Part shown: positions 1-10,567 of the stretch, piece after piece
Layout: every line of letters starts with the position of its first letter
How positions within the stretch are numbered: position 1 is the stretch's first letter
Assembly (NCBI GenBank): GCA_003281585.1
Contig: QCBN01000001.1
Span: 62,001 to 126,000 of the forward strand
Direction: 5' to 3'
Length of the DNA stretch: 64,000 nt
Source: Prochlorococcus sp. AG-347-I15
GTDB taxonomy: Bacteria; Cyanobacteriota; Cyanobacteriia; PCC-6307; Cyanobiaceae
Made by a program: the position numbers and the translations under genes
The notes under the pieces: generated by a model
Seen by the model: only the letters and a program-made list of their open reading frames with translations
Databases searched by the model: none
Told to the model about the DNA's origin: nothing

Positions 1-202
1 TTTTTAAATTATCTACCGGTAAAGGGTATGATCTAATCCATGATTTTAAAAATAAAGAGGATAAGATTTTTACTGGATCAATGAAGAAATTAAAACTTAA
101 AAACAAAGGCATGATGTCTACATATATAAAGGAAAAGATTTAATGGCAAAGGTAAAAGGAGCTAAAGGAGACCTATCTAAAAAAAGTGGATATTTAGTTT
201 AA
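1..202 (+). pseudogene. Frameshifted C-terminal remnant of an RTX/hemolysin-type calcium-binding-like protein (runs off left edge)
   Basis: Frame 3 reads FKLSTGKGYDLIHDFKNKEDKIFTGSMKKLKLKNKG; the likely continuation DVYIYKGKDLMAKVKGAKGDLSKKSGYLV* is in a different frame from about nt 113, ending TAA 200-202. GxGYDxIxDF resembles RTX C-termini. Confidence 0.5.
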
Positions 203-285
203 TAATCAAAAACAAGCGCTTACAAATCTGAGAAAATAATGCTTAATTTGTCATATTAAATCTCTCCACATGCTATACCCCGGAA

Positions 286-430
286 TTATTTAGTTATGGC
301 TTTTATAAAGCCATGATAATCCGCAGCACATTAGCAAAGTTTATTAACTTCTGAATCTAAATTTGCATTACCAGCATAATTAAATCCTGAGCAGCTCGTA
401 GTGGCCTTAGTAAGAGTTTCATTTAATCTT
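286..430 (-). pseudogene. Possible remnant of a small Cys-containing protein with internal stop
   Basis: Minus-strand reading ...NETLTKATTSCSGFNYAGNANLDSEVNKLC*CAADYHGFIKAITK*; protein-like on both sides of an in-frame TAA at 331-333 and no start codon. Confidence 0.3.
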
Positions 431-670
431 TTTTATCATGAAGCTTTTACCCAACCATATCCAATAAGTGAACGTCAAAATAGGTAGAATCAAAAATACA
501 ATTTCTATAACTAGTATTGGAAATGAGTTTTGATTAAAAAGCCCAAATTCATCTATTTTTTCCCAAATTATTTCAATTATTAAACTTGTGAACTCTTCCC
601 AAATAGCTATAAAGGCCACATTAATTGCAACTCGAGAAATTTTATTCTTTGGAATTAATAAGATTTTCAT
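419..670 (-). CDS. Small hypothetical membrane protein
   Basis: 83-aa ORF with hydrophobic segments; adjacent to 671..934 on the same strand. Confidence 0.5.
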   Translation of the reverse strand: MKILLIPKNKISRVAINVAFIAIWEEFTSLIIEIIWEKIDEFGLFNQNSFPILVIEIVFLILPILTFTYWIWLGKSFMIKKIK

Positions 671-934
671 TTACGTAACAAGGTCGATAGAATACACAGT
701 ATCTTCACAATTATTTTTTTTATCCCATTCCTTTGCGAAAGGAGATTCCATCTCTGCACCTAATTTTTCTAAGTCAGTGCAGTTAATCAATAAATGAGAT
801 TTGTGTTCATTAACTTTTACAAACTCATAATCAGTTACAAACTCCTTGCACTTTTCTTCAAGAAATAATGTAGTTACATCATTTTTAAATTCTTCAAATG
901 TGCAGCTAAAAGTTGAGATGATGAGAGTGTTCAT
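671..934 (-). CDS. Hypothetical protein (87 aa)
   Basis: ORF with ATG start and protein-like composition; family not recognised. Confidence 0.55.
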   Translation of the reverse strand: MNTLIISTFSCTFEEFKNDVTTLFLEEKCKEFVTDYEFVKVNEHKSHLLINCTDLEKLGAEMESPFAKEWDKKNNCEDTVYSIDLVT

Positions 935-1448
935 TAAAAAAGGAGCTAATTGACCCTTATTTTAGGTCAAATATAAATTAATAACTGCATAGATTATTTG
1001 CCCAAAATCAAAGATATTATTCTAAAGCATAGTTAGTTTTTGAACATCGGCTCTAATTTTAATTTAGACTTCCAAACCAATTAATTTCAACGGAAAACCC
1101 AAAATTTACCATAATTTAAGTCTTACATAATTGTTAATGCAGCTTAATATAGTGTACCCACTATAGATTTTTGGGTAACTGTTTTCTTACTCCAAAATGT
1201 GTTTAGGGTTAGAAATTTATTCTTAAATTTCTAAAATTTTTAAATTTTTAAAAATTATAAAAAAGGTTTTTAGCAATAATTTTTTCTATTAAATTTAAAT
1301 TTATATCTATAGATTTAATGTCTAGAAATAGATTTTTTGTATGAAGTTAACTTTATAAGAATAAAAAACTAAATAAGTAATTTAACAAATGAAAAAATAT
1401 TGCTGGATTATACTAATTCAAAACAAGTTAAGTTTTTCAAAAAGGAAA

Positions 1449-3707
1449 TTAAAACTTTGAACTCAATCCAGAATAATCAAAATTAAATAAATTAAAATTT
1501 ATGCCCACACTTTCCCGTGCTGAATCATAAAAGGCTGACAATGAATATGCTCTTCTCTTAAAATCTAGTGCGTATTTAGCACTACTGTAAGTTCCATCTT
1601 CTAAATTGAGAGTTTTATTCAAATTAAATACTAATGGGCCATATATTTGTTGTTGAAAATTAAAATTCAACTTTGGTATTTCACTTATATTATCAAAGCT
1701 AAATGGGCTGTCCCCATTTTTCAATACGAAAGAGTAAGTTGTACTAAATTTAGTGTAGTCGAGAAAATCTTTCTTTAAGCTACCAAGGGTTATAACTGGG
1801 CCAGTATTGAACTTTATAGCACTTTGATTAGTTCCATCGCTATACAAGTAATAACCTGATTGAACTCCTGTTGACCAATCTAAAGACTGGTTAATAACCT
1901 TGGGAGAATATTTATAACTTTTATCTATTGTGGTGTCTAAAGTGGTTTTCTTCCAAATTGGAAATTTATATCCATAAAGTGCCACAAAAGAATTCCTAAA
2001 TAGTTCTTTAAATTCCTCTACTTCTCGGCTTTTAGATTTAAAGTGACCAAAATCGTAAATTAAAGACAAATTTGTATTTTTTCCATTATTTGACCAACTC
2101 CTTTTATTTGAGAGATTCATGCCGCTAGCAAAATAAATCTCTTCTGTAGCAAAATCCTTTATAATTGTTTCTCTAAAAATATTATAAAATTGAATATCTA
2201 AGATATTGCTAAATTGATTTTTATCATTTTCTAAATAAATATTTGGCAAATTTAATTCTGCTTGATCATTAAAAAAGGAATTTGAGTTATCACTTTCCTC
2301 AATACTTATATATTTATTAAATTGCTCTTTATTGTTAAAAACTCTTTCATTTGCCTTGTTATCTTTTAAAAATATTCGTTTTCTTATATTCAGCTTAGTT
2401 CTTATTGACTCATCAAGCCTTTCAAAATTCAAACTATTTAATTCAATTTTTGACCCAATTTTCCAATCTTTTTCCTTGCCACTCAAATCTAAATCTAATG
2501 CAAAATTATCAAAGAAATTTATATCACTCTCTACCTTTTCACTAAAAACAGAAGAATTCTTGGCAGTATAAGATTCTGTATTACCTTTTAGATATCTTTG
2601 AATTAAAAAATAGGGTTGAACTTGAAGATCATAGTCTCTATAAATCTTTCTTAAATCTGTGCTTCTAAATAAATAGTATCCATCCTTATCTTTAAAATCG
2701 GCTCCTAATCCCCATCTAGTTGTAGGATCGCTATCGAAAATAGATTGTCTGCCAACAGGAATTTTTATTTTATTATCTAATATTATCCAGCTGTTTCTGC
2801 TAAGAAGTCTTAACTTATCGTCTATTATTTCTGCAGAGAAATTTTTACTCAAAAAAACGAATTGTGGTTGATTATAAATATCATTAGTAAAAAATATTTT
2901 TTTTGATTCAAAAGTTTTGGATTTATAAACTAATTGATCTGTTTTAAATCTCCATCTATTAATTGTAGGAATTCTTAAATCTGCTTTTGTAATATTTAAA
3001 GATTTATCATCTTCAAAGTCATTTACTAGGCCTATAGTGGCACTATCTACAAATTTAGGTTCGTTTACTTCATTATTTTTATCAATTAATGTTTTTTGAT
3101 TTTTATTAATTTCAAGTTTAAAATCCTCTGTAAAAGTTTTACTGTCTATTAATCCATAAACATTATCAATATACCCAATGTCTTGTTTAACATCATAAAA
3201 AAGTTTTGAAGCTTCAAAATATTGTTTTCCTTTTTTAAAAATTACGTTTCCAATTACAGTTAATAACTTTTTTTCAAGATCATACTTAACCAAGTCTCCT
3301 TTCAAAGTGGCATCGGATAGATAAATTGTGACATTTCCTTCAGCAATAAATTCATCATTTTGATTATATTGTGTATCGGAATCTATTTCTGCGAAAAAAT
3401 CATCTCCTGAATCTTTTTGTTCAAAAGCCAAAAGAGTAAATAATGCATCTCCATTAGCTTTTAAATCTTCAATTACTTTATTTTTTGATATGTAACTACC
3501 AGTGGAAATTTCAATATTATTTTGAATTCCGATTGGTTCAAATTGAGCGGTATTTTTATTTATTTCTGTTAAATTGTTTTTTTTAAAGTCTTTTGCAAAA
3601 ATCTTGGCTGGATGAATAGTTAAGAGGTCAAATATTAAAAATCCATTTAAATAAATAAAAAGATTTATTTGTTGAAATTTTTTCAATATTTTTTTTTTAT
3701 TATGCAC
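1449..3707 (-). CDS. DUF3769-type / LptD(OstA)-like outer-membrane protein
   Basis: 752-aa ORF with N-terminal OstA-like region (FIAEGNVTIYLSDATLKGDLVKYDLEKKLLTVIGNV) and long beta-rich C-terminus. Confidence 0.75.
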   Translation of the reverse strand: MHNKKKILKKFQQINLFIYLNGFLIFDLLTIHPAKIFAKDFKKNNLTEINKNTAQFEPIGIQNNIEISTGSYISKNKVIEDLKANGDALFTLLAFEQKDSGDDFFAEIDSDTQYNQNDEFIAEGNVTIYLSDATLKGDLVKYDLEKKLLTVIGNVIFKKGKQYFEASKLFYDVKQDIGYIDNVYGLIDSKTFTEDFKLEINKNQKTLIDKNNEVNEPKFVDSATIGLVNDFEDDKSLNITKADLRIPTINRWRFKTDQLVYKSKTFESKKIFFTNDIYNQPQFVFLSKNFSAEIIDDKLRLLSRNSWIILDNKIKIPVGRQSIFDSDPTTRWGLGADFKDKDGYYLFRSTDLRKIYRDYDLQVQPYFLIQRYLKGNTESYTAKNSSVFSEKVESDINFFDNFALDLDLSGKEKDWKIGSKIELNSLNFERLDESIRTKLNIRKRIFLKDNKANERVFNNKEQFNKYISIEESDNSNSFFNDQAELNLPNIYLENDKNQFSNILDIQFYNIFRETIIKDFATEEIYFASGMNLSNKRSWSNNGKNTNLSLIYDFGHFKSKSREVEEFKELFRNSFVALYGYKFPIWKKTTLDTTIDKSYKYSPKVINQSLDWSTGVQSGYYLYSDGTNQSAIKFNTGPVITLGSLKKDFLDYTKFSTTYSFVLKNGDSPFSFDNISEIPKLNFNFQQQIYGPLVFNLNKTLNLEDGTYSSAKYALDFKRRAYSLSAFYDSARESVGINFNLFNFDYSGLSSKF

Positions 3708-3750
3708 TCAATTATATGTTAATCAGAGAAATTATTAACAATCTTATAAA

Positions 3751-4368
3751 TCAAACCTTCCTCCAAACAGCAAGTAATTTTCCTTGGATAGATATTTGAT
3801 CAATGTCAACCATAATCGGATCATAAGCTTGATTTGCTGCTTCAAGAAATATTTTTCCCCCTCTCTTTACAAAATACTTTAAGGTTGTTCCTAAACCTGG
3901 AACCATTGCACTAACAATTGTTCCATTCCTAAGAGAGTGTGAATCTGTAATTGGCTCCATCAAAACCATATCGCCATCGGCAATACATGCATCTATCATC
4001 GAATCACCATTAACTATGAGAGCAAAAACATTTTTCTTTTTTAAAACATCAGAAATATCTAAATTCTCTTGAACATCAGAATAAGTTTCAATTAAACCCC
4101 CAGCAGCAACTGAACCCATGATTGGAACTCCTTCCACAATTTCATCAATTATTTGCATTGTTCTCGCTTTACCTTCTTGCCATGATATGTATCCCTTTTC
4201 TTGCAAATGCTTTAAGCGACTTTGAATTGGAGCAGGAGATTTTAATCCCATAGCTTGCATCATTTGCCTAATAGATGGGCTATGTTGGAAGTCTTTCATA
4301 TAATCTTTTATCCATCCATAAAGCTCATTTTGAGCCTGGGTAAGATCACCCTCTGAAGAAGTTTCCAT
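3751..4368 (-). CDS. lexA: LexA repressor
   Basis: Winged-helix N-terminus and S24 peptidase motif VNGDSMIDACIADGDMVL; catalytic Lys region LKYF. Confidence 0.93.
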   Translation of the reverse strand: METSSEGDLTQAQNELYGWIKDYMKDFQHSPSIRQMMQAMGLKSPAPIQSRLKHLQEKGYISWQEGKARTMQIIDEIVEGVPIMGSVAAGGLIETYSDVQENLDISDVLKKKNVFALIVNGDSMIDACIADGDMVLMEPITDSHSLRNGTIVSAMVPGLGTTLKYFVKRGGKIFLEAANQAYDPIMVDIDQISIQGKLLAVWRKV

Positions 4369-4371
4369 GAA

Positions 4372-4395
4372 ACAAATGTACTCTAATACATTTGT
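4372..4395. promoter_or_regulatory. Candidate LexA operator upstream of lexA
   Basis: Perfect 9-bp inverted repeat ACAAATGTA-CTCTAA-TACATTTGT; minus-strand GGTACAAATGTATT matches cyanobacterial RGTACNNNDGTWCB with one mismatch. Confidence 0.5.
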
Positions 4396-4425
4396 ACCCT
4401 TTTATTGATTTGTTTGCAAGTATAC

Positions 4426-5352
4426 TTATTGGAGAAGGCAAGATAGAAGTGCTTGCTGAGCATGCAATCTATTTTCTGCTTGTTCAAATATTCTACTCCT
4501 TTTACTTTCAAAAACTTCATCCGTTATCTCTTTAGATCTATATGCAGGAAGACAATGAAGAATAATTGCTTTTTTATCAGCCTTGCTTACTAAATTATTA
4601 TCAATTGTGAATCCATTAAAAACTTTATCTTTCTGTTCCTTTTGATTTTCTTCTCCCATAGATGACCAAACATCTGTATAAAGAACATTTGCTCCTAAAA
4701 CGGCAGTAGTGGGATCGTTGGTAATTTTCAATAAATTCTTATTTTTATATATTTCATATGCTTTTTTAATAACCACAGAATTTGGTTCATAACCTTTGGG
4801 ACACGCAATTCTAACTTCTACTCCTAATAATGCACCGCACAAGATAAGAGAATTTGCCACATTATTGCCATCACCTATAAATGTCAAAACAACATTTTTA
4901 AAATCAATAAATTCCTCATGTATTGTCAAAAAATCAGCTAGAGCCTGGCATGGATGCTCCAAATCAGTAAGAGCATTAATTACTGGCTTTGAAGACCACT
5001 TTGCATATTCTTCCAAATCTGAATGATCAAATGTTCTAATTGCTATAACATCGCAATATCTACTTAAAACTCGTGCAGTATCTTTAATTGGCTCACCTCT
5101 TTTTATTTGTGATGTTGTGGGATTGAGGTCAATAGTGGTTCCGCCAAGTCTGGTCATCGCAACCTGAAAACTAACTCTTGTGCGTGTTGATGACTTATCA
5201 AAAATTAATCCCAAAACTTTGTTACTAAGGTTAATATTTATTTCTTTATTTTTAAAATTAGTTGCTAGTTCTAGGATATGAAGAACTTCATTTGTTGATA
5301 AATCCAAGCTTGATAGGAAATTATTATTAGCAAGCTTAATTGGTTTCAGCAT
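4426..5352 (-). CDS. argF: Ornithine carbamoyltransferase
   Basis: STRTR, HPCQALAD and HCLPAYR motifs. Confidence 0.96.
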   Translation of the reverse strand: MLKPIKLANNNFLSSLDLSTNEVLHILELATNFKNKEININLSNKVLGLIFDKSSTRTRVSFQVAMTRLGGTTIDLNPTTSQIKRGEPIKDTARVLSRYCDVIAIRTFDHSDLEEYAKWSSKPVINALTDLEHPCQALADFLTIHEEFIDFKNVVLTFIGDGNNVANSLILCGALLGVEVRIACPKGYEPNSVVIKKAYEIYKNKNLLKITNDPTTAVLGANVLYTDVWSSMGEENQKEQKDKVFNGFTIDNNLVSKADKKAIILHCLPAYRSKEITDEVFESKRSRIFEQAENRLHAQQALLSCLLQ

Positions 5353-5380
5353 GAATGTTTCTAGTGAGATCTAGATTCTA

Positions 5381-7255
5381 CTATGCAGGCATTTTACTCT
5401 CTGCTAAGAGAGTCTTGAGATCCTCTCCTTCTATAACTTCTTCTTCAAGAATTTTTTGTGAAATCGATTCAAGAAGAGGTAAATTATTCCTCAAAATATT
5501 TAGTGCAGTTTCATGAGCATCATCAACTAAATCTCTAACTTCTTTATCTATTGCTTGAGCAGTCGCATCACTAACAGATCTTCTAGGATTATTTCCATTT
5601 CCTAAAAACTGACCTCCTCCTTGCTTGTCATATGCAAGAGGCCCAAGAATATCACTCATGCCAAATGTACCTACCATTTGTTCGGCTATATCAGTAGCTC
5701 TTTGTAAGTCATTTGAAGCTCCTGTGGTAATTTTTCCAAAAACCACCTCTTCTGCAGATCTTCCTCCAAGAAGTGTAGCTATTTGTCCTTTCAGCTCTTC
5801 TTTGGAATTCAAGAATCTTTCTTCTGTTGGCAACTGAAGAGTATAACCAAGCGCACTCATTCCTCTTGGCACAATCGAAATCTTCGCAACTTTTGAACCT
5901 CCAGGCATAAGATGACCAACTATTGCATGACCGACTTCGTGATAGGCAACGACTTTCTTTTCGTCATCTTGCAAAACGCGACTCTTCTTTTCCAAACCAG
6001 CAACAACTCTCTCTATTGCTTCACTTAAATCTTGCTGTTCTACACTTTTTCTTTTGGCTCTGGCGGCAAGTAAAGCTGCTTCATTTACCATATTAGCTAA
6101 ATCAGCTCCTGCGAATCCACTTGTAGCCTGGGCAATTGAATCTAAATCGATAGATTCAGCTAACTTTACTTTCTTGGTATATATTTCAAGTATTGTCTTT
6201 CTGCCAGATAAATCTGGTCTATCGACTAAGACTTGCCTATCAAATCTTCCAGGTCTAAGCAAAGCCGCATCTAGAACCTCAGGTTGGTTGGTCGCAGCAA
6301 GTACTATGACTGGTTTGTCTGTAGAAGCAAATCCATCCATTTCAGTAAGTAATTGATTTAAAGTTTGCTCTCTTTCATCATTGCCGCCGACGACTCCCAT
6401 TGAACCCGAGCGACTTTTGCCAATAGCATCTAATTCGTCAATAAAAATTATACAAGGAGCCTTTTTCTTTGCTTGTTCAAATAAATCCCTTACCCTAGCA
6501 GCACCAGCACCTACAAAAAGTTCAACAAACTCTGAACCTGAAATAATAAAGAAAGGAACTTCTGCTTCCCCTGCAACCGCTTTGGAGAGAAGAGTCTTTC
6601 CTGTTCCTGGAGGACCAACCAAAAGAACACCCTTTGGTATTCTCGCACCTATATCTGTGTATCTTTCAGGCCTCTTTAAAAAATCTACTATTTCTGTTAA
6701 TTCGTCCTTGGCTTCATCAACTCCTGCAACATCAGCAAATGTTACTTTTGATTCATCATCAGGTACATAAACTTTAGCTTTACTTTTAGTAAAACTTAGG
6801 GCTCCTTGGGCACCACCACCCCCCATACTTCTTCTAGCAAAGAATTGCAAAACAAGGATGAAAATTAAAGGAGGAACAACCCAGCTCAATATTGTTGAGA
6901 AGAAATTAGGTTTCTTTGGGGGTGCAGCTGCAAATTCAACTCCTTTGCTTTCTAACCTTTGTGGCAAATCCATATCAAAGATTGGGGTTGTTGCTAAAAC
7001 TGAAGGTGCGCCTTCTTCAGCTCCATTTAACTCATATCTAATTTGTTCTTGAGTTATATAAGCACGCTTAACTTCCCCATCATTAACCTGATCTATGAAT
7101 AAAGAGTATGGAACTCTAGGGATTTGCATATTTTGATTAGGGAAAAGGCTACTAAATAGAAGTAATGCTCCCACTCCTATCAAAATGATATTTACAATTC
7201 CAAATCTTCTATTAGGTTGATTATCGTCTTGTCTTATAGGCATAGTTATGAACAA
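5381..7255 (-). CDS. ftsH: ATP-dependent zinc metalloprotease FtsH
   Basis: Walker [12 protein letters not shown] region, HEVGH zinc motif, N-terminal TM segments. Confidence 0.97.
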   Translation of the reverse strand: MFITMPIRQDDNQPNRRFGIVNIILIGVGALLLFSSLFPNQNMQIPRVPYSLFIDQVNDGEVKRAYITQEQIRYELNGAEEGAPSVLATTPIFDMDLPQRLESKGVEFAAAPPKKPNFFSTILSWVVPPLIFILVLQFFARRSMGGGGAQGALSFTKSKAKVYVPDDESKVTFADVAGVDEAKDELTEIVDFLKRPERYTDIGARIPKGVLLVGPPGTGKTLLSKAVAGEAEVPFFIISGSEFVELFVGAGAARVRDLFEQAKKKAPCIIFIDELDAIGKSRSGSMGVVGGNDEREQTLNQLLTEMDGFASTDKPVIVLAATNQPEVLDAALLRPGRFDRQVLVDRPDLSGRKTILEIYTKKVKLAESIDLDSIAQATSGFAGADLANMVNEAALLAARAKRKSVEQQDLSEAIERVVAGLEKKSRVLQDDEKKVVAYHEVGHAIVGHLMPGGSKVAKISIVPRGMSALGYTLQLPTEERFLNSKEELKGQIATLLGGRSAEEVVFGKITTGASNDLQRATDIAEQMVGTFGMSDILGPLAYDKQGGGQFLGNGNNPRRSVSDATAQAIDKEVRDLVDDAHETALNILRNNLPLLESISQKILEEEVIEGEDLKTLLAESKMPA

Positions 7256-7359
7256 TTTTGAGCTTATTATAAACTAAACCAAGAGTTTCCGTATCTGTAT
7301 AAATTTTTTTGGGTAAGAACCGAACGGTACTTTGACCCATAGAAATTAATATTTGAAAA

Positions 7360-8460
7360 CTAATTTTCAAATGAACTCTTAACGCATATATCATTCCCAA
7401 CCAAACTAAACTGAGAATTATTTAATGTAATAATTTCATTCATTTCTTTAAATTCAAAATCACCGAAGGGGTTCATACTATTTTCTCCACCTAAGATTTT
7501 TGGAGCAATAAAAGTAATTAGTTCCTGAATACAATTATATTGGATTGCGGCGGTAGCCAATTTAGGTCCACATTCCCAAAGAACTTTATTACACCCTCTT
7601 TTAGCAAGTATTTTTGAAATTAACTCTGGATTATCTGATGATACCTTTTCAATCTCCACACATTTCGGAATCCTGGCAAGGTAATTTTCATTTGCTGAAG
7701 AAGAATCATAAATAACTAAAGTTTTTGCCTCATTACAATCCCAAAGATTAGCCTTTGAAGGCAGATCCAAACTTTTTGTGAAAACAACTCGCAAAGGCTC
7801 AGGATTTTTAGTTCCTCTAGTAGTTAAAAGTGGGTTGTCTCTTCTTAATGTGTTTCCCCCAATGATTATTGCATCAAATTCAGATCTAAAAGAATGAACT
7901 AATGACCTTGATTCATCATTAGTAATCCATTTACTTTTTCCATTTTTTAAAGCTATTCTTCCATCTATACTCATTGCCCATTTAAGAACACCAAATGCTT
8001 TTTTTGTAATATTACGATGAATAAAAGCTTTATTTAACTCTAACGATTCTTTTTTACATAATCCTAAGTCAACTTGTATTCCAGCTTCTTTTAGAAGCTT
8101 AATACCTTTACCAGAAACTCTTTTATCAGGGTCTTCAATAGATATAAATACCTTTTTTATCCCAGAAGATATAACTTTTTCTACACATGGAGGTGTTTTA
8201 CCATGATGGCAACAAGGTTCAAGATTGACATACATAGTTCCACCTTTAGCATCCTTTTTTAAATTATTAAAGGCCATTGCCTCTGCATGAGGCATGCCTG
8301 CCTTGAAATGAAACCCTTCTGAAATAAGACTTCCATTCTTATCAAGTATCACTGCCCCCACCAGAGGGTTAGGACTCGTTGTATTACTTCCTAATGAAGC
8401 CAAAAAAATTGCTCTTTTCATCCACTTTGTATGGCTTATATTTTTTTCAGACATCTCCAA
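7360..8460 (-). CDS. ribD: Bifunctional riboflavin deaminase/reductase RibD
   Basis: Deaminase motifs HAEAMA and PCCHHGKTPPC plus C-terminal reductase domain. Confidence 0.95.
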   Translation of the reverse strand: MEMSEKNISHTKWMKRAIFLASLGSNTTSPNPLVGAVILDKNGSLISEGFHFKAGMPHAEAMAFNNLKKDAKGGTMYVNLEPCCHHGKTPPCVEKVISSGIKKVFISIEDPDKRVSGKGIKLLKEAGIQVDLGLCKKESLELNKAFIHRNITKKAFGVLKWAMSIDGRIALKNGKSKWITNDESRSLVHSFRSEFDAIIIGGNTLRRDNPLLTTRGTKNPEPLRVVFTKSLDLPSKANLWDCNEAKTLVIYDSSSANENYLARIPKCVEIEKVSSDNPELISKILAKRGCNKVLWECGPKLATAAIQYNCIQELITFIAPKILGGENSMNPFGDFEFKEMNEIITLNNSQFSLVGNDICVKSSFEN

Positions 8461-8469
8461 AAATCAAAT

Positions 8470-8970
8470 TCAGTTTATTGATCTCCACTCTTTGACAACG
8501 AAAGGAGGCACAGGCAACTCAGAAAAGACTCCTGACAAAGATAATCTTAATGGTCTATTTTTATCTAAATTTTGTATCAATTCGTCAAGATCAAATTCTG
8601 CAGCAGCTTGTCTTCCATCATTTGCTAATTTTATATTAAGTAATGTTTTATCATCTAAAAACCACTGTTTTCTTCCTGATTCAACCCTCAAGTCAGTGGG
8701 ATGATCAATTCTGAGATTTCCTGGATATCCTATTACTCTCAAGATTAATTTATCTTCAAAAAGAGGTGATTTGTAAGCTACTAATTGCCAAGTTTCAAAG
8801 TCCAAGTCCCTTAAAAACTCACTACTAGCATTTATTAATTCCCCATTTATTTCTGTTTCTGCAACTTCTGCAGATACTTTTAATGGGTTAAAAATAAAAG
8901 ATAACAGTAAAAATAAAGGTAATATACCTTTTAAAAAAATTTTTTTATTTGATTTTGTAATTTTCTTCAT
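8470..8970 (-). CDS. DUF3122-type secreted protein
   Basis: 166-aa ORF with signal-peptide-like N-terminus; cyanobacterial DUF3122-like. Confidence 0.65.
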   Translation of the reverse strand: MKKITKSNKKIFLKGILPLFLLLSFIFNPLKVSAEVAETEINGELINASSEFLRDLDFETWQLVAYKSPLFEDKLILRVIGYPGNLRIDHPTDLRVESGRKQWFLDDKTLLNIKLANDGRQAAAEFDLDELIQNLDKNRPLRLSLSGVFSELPVPPFVVKEWRSIN

Positions 8971-9196
8971 TTTCAGAATCCATCAGAGCATCTAGTGTTA
9001 CTGCTGTTCTAACAATAGCTTGATATCTTTTGATTATTTTACGATTTTTTTCTATAACTCGAGATAAATTCAAAGTGTCTTTTTCAGAATAGCTAGATGT
9101 TAAATCGCTAGAATCTTCCTCAATAAACTCAAATTCACTATCTTTATTAATTAGAGTTAACAATAAATCATGTAATCTCTTTCTCCTTTCAGACAA
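8945..9196 (-). CDS. Conserved hypothetical protein (83 aa)
   Basis: ORF overlapping the next gene by 26 nt, same strand. Confidence 0.6.
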   Translation of the reverse strand: MSERRKRLHDLLLTLINKDSEFEFIEEDSSDLTSSYSEKDTLNLSRVIEKNRKIIKRYQAIVRTAVTLDALMDSENEENYKIK

Positions 9197-9276
9197 TTAA
9201 TTTACTATGATAACTCGAATAATAATAAGATAATTTAATAAAACATTCAAACAATTTAGTTCTATTTCATTAAATA

Positions 9277-10554
9277 TTGATGACTGAAGTTAATAGAAAA
9301 ATTCATGTTATTGGGATTAATTCTTTTAAATTTGAGGATCTATCTTTCAAGTTACAAAATCTATTTTTAGAAACAGCAAATATTGCAGTTCCAAATTCAT
9401 ATTTTGAAGAAATTAAATCATGGAGCGAAAATAGTTTATTAAAAAAGAAATCATTTTTTTCGAGCAAAAGTAATAACGAACTTGTTAACTGGCTTAGATC
9501 TCAAAAAACTGATGTTATTTTAATTTCTAGAGGAGATCCACTTTGGTTTGGAATTGGGAGGATATTACTAGAAAATTTTTCAAAAGATGAATTAAATTTC
9601 TACCCTTCAAATACTTGCATTCAATTAGCATTTAGTAAGTTAAAGATTCCTTGGCAAGATACTGTTAATGTAAGTATTCACGGCAGAGATCCTACCAAGT
9701 TAGTTGAGGCTCTTAAAGCAAGGCCTTCAAGTTTAGCTATTATTACAGATTCAAATAATGAGAGTTTAGAAATAATCAAAGAAAACTTATCAGAATTAAA
9801 TCTGATTAACTTCTATGATTTTTGGCTCTGTGAAGAAATAGGCTTCGACAAAGAAAATATAAGAAAATTGGATCTTAAAGAATCATTACCCTCTGATATA
9901 TCGAGTTTGAACATTGTTGTTCTTACAAAAACAAAGAAAAATTACTCAAATGATAATCTCCCTCTTTTCGGAATAAGTGACCATATTTTTAAGACTTTTG
10001 ATGATAGACCAAACTTATTAACTAAAAGGGAGGTTCGTGTTCAAATCTTAGCTGATCTAGAACTCCCAAAAAATGGCGTAATATGGGATATAGGATCAGG
10101 TTGTGGGTCAATTGGGTTAGAGGCATTAAAATTAAGGCCCAACTTAGATTTGTTTTGTATTGATAAAAGGTTTGGATCAAAAGCATTAATACTAGAAAAC
10201 TCAGAAAGGCTTGGCGTTAAACCAAAATTTATTTGTGAAGAAGACATAAATAATATCTTGAATACAAAAGATTTAAGTCCTTTTGAAAAACCTAATAGAT
10301 TAGTAATTGGAGGCTGTGACAAAAAGACTAAACTTCAAATTATTAATTGCTTGGATCAGTGGATGAGTATTGGAGATATTATCGTTATCCCAATAATTGA
10401 CTTCCAAACTATTAAAGAATTGAAAGAGGAATTAGAAGGTAAAAATTTCAAAACAAATTTAAATTTAATTCAGACCTATAAAAGCTTAAGTATTGCCGAG
10501 GGAATGAGATTAGAACCAAATAATCCTGTTTTTCTATTAAAAGGGAAAAAATAA
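9277..10554 (+). CDS. cobL: Precorrin-6Y C5,15-methyltransferase (CobL / CbiE-CbiT)
   Basis: N-terminal tetrapyrrole methylase (ISRGDPLWFGIG) and C-terminal CbiT SAM motif (WDIGSGCGSIGLEA). Start may be TTG 9277 or ATG 9280. Confidence 0.9.
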   Translation: MMTEVNRKIHVIGINSFKFEDLSFKLQNLFLETANIAVPNSYFEEIKSWSENSLLKKKSFFSSKSNNELVNWLRSQKTDVILISRGDPLWFGIGRILLENFSKDELNFYPSNTCIQLAFSKLKIPWQDTVNVSIHGRDPTKLVEALKARPSSLAIITDSNNESLEIIKENLSELNLINFYDFWLCEEIGFDKENIRKLDLKESLPSDISSLNIVVLTKTKKNYSNDNLPLFGISDHIFKTFDDRPNLLTKREVRVQILADLELPKNGVIWDIGSGCGSIGLEALKLRPNLDLFCIDKRFGSKALILENSERLGVKPKFICEEDINNILNTKDLSPFEKPNRLVIGGCDKKTKLQIINCLDQWMSIGDIIVIPIIDFQTIKELKEELEGKNFKTNLNLIQTYKSLSIAEGMRLEPNNPVFLLKGKK

Positions 10555-10567
10555 ATTCAAATAATTG

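Noticed and set aside
296-314. Hairpin ATGGCTTT-TAT-AAAGCCAT
   Set aside because: No T-run on either strand and it overlaps a likely gene remnant; not enough to call a terminator.
1201-1300. Short A/T-rich inverted repeats
   Set aside because: Expected by chance in such AT-rich sequence; no G/C-containing stem, so not called as terminator or ncRNA.
6054-6770. Plus-strand ORFs of 100 and 129 aa
   Set aside because: Antisense to the highly conserved ftsH AAA domain; shadow ORFs.
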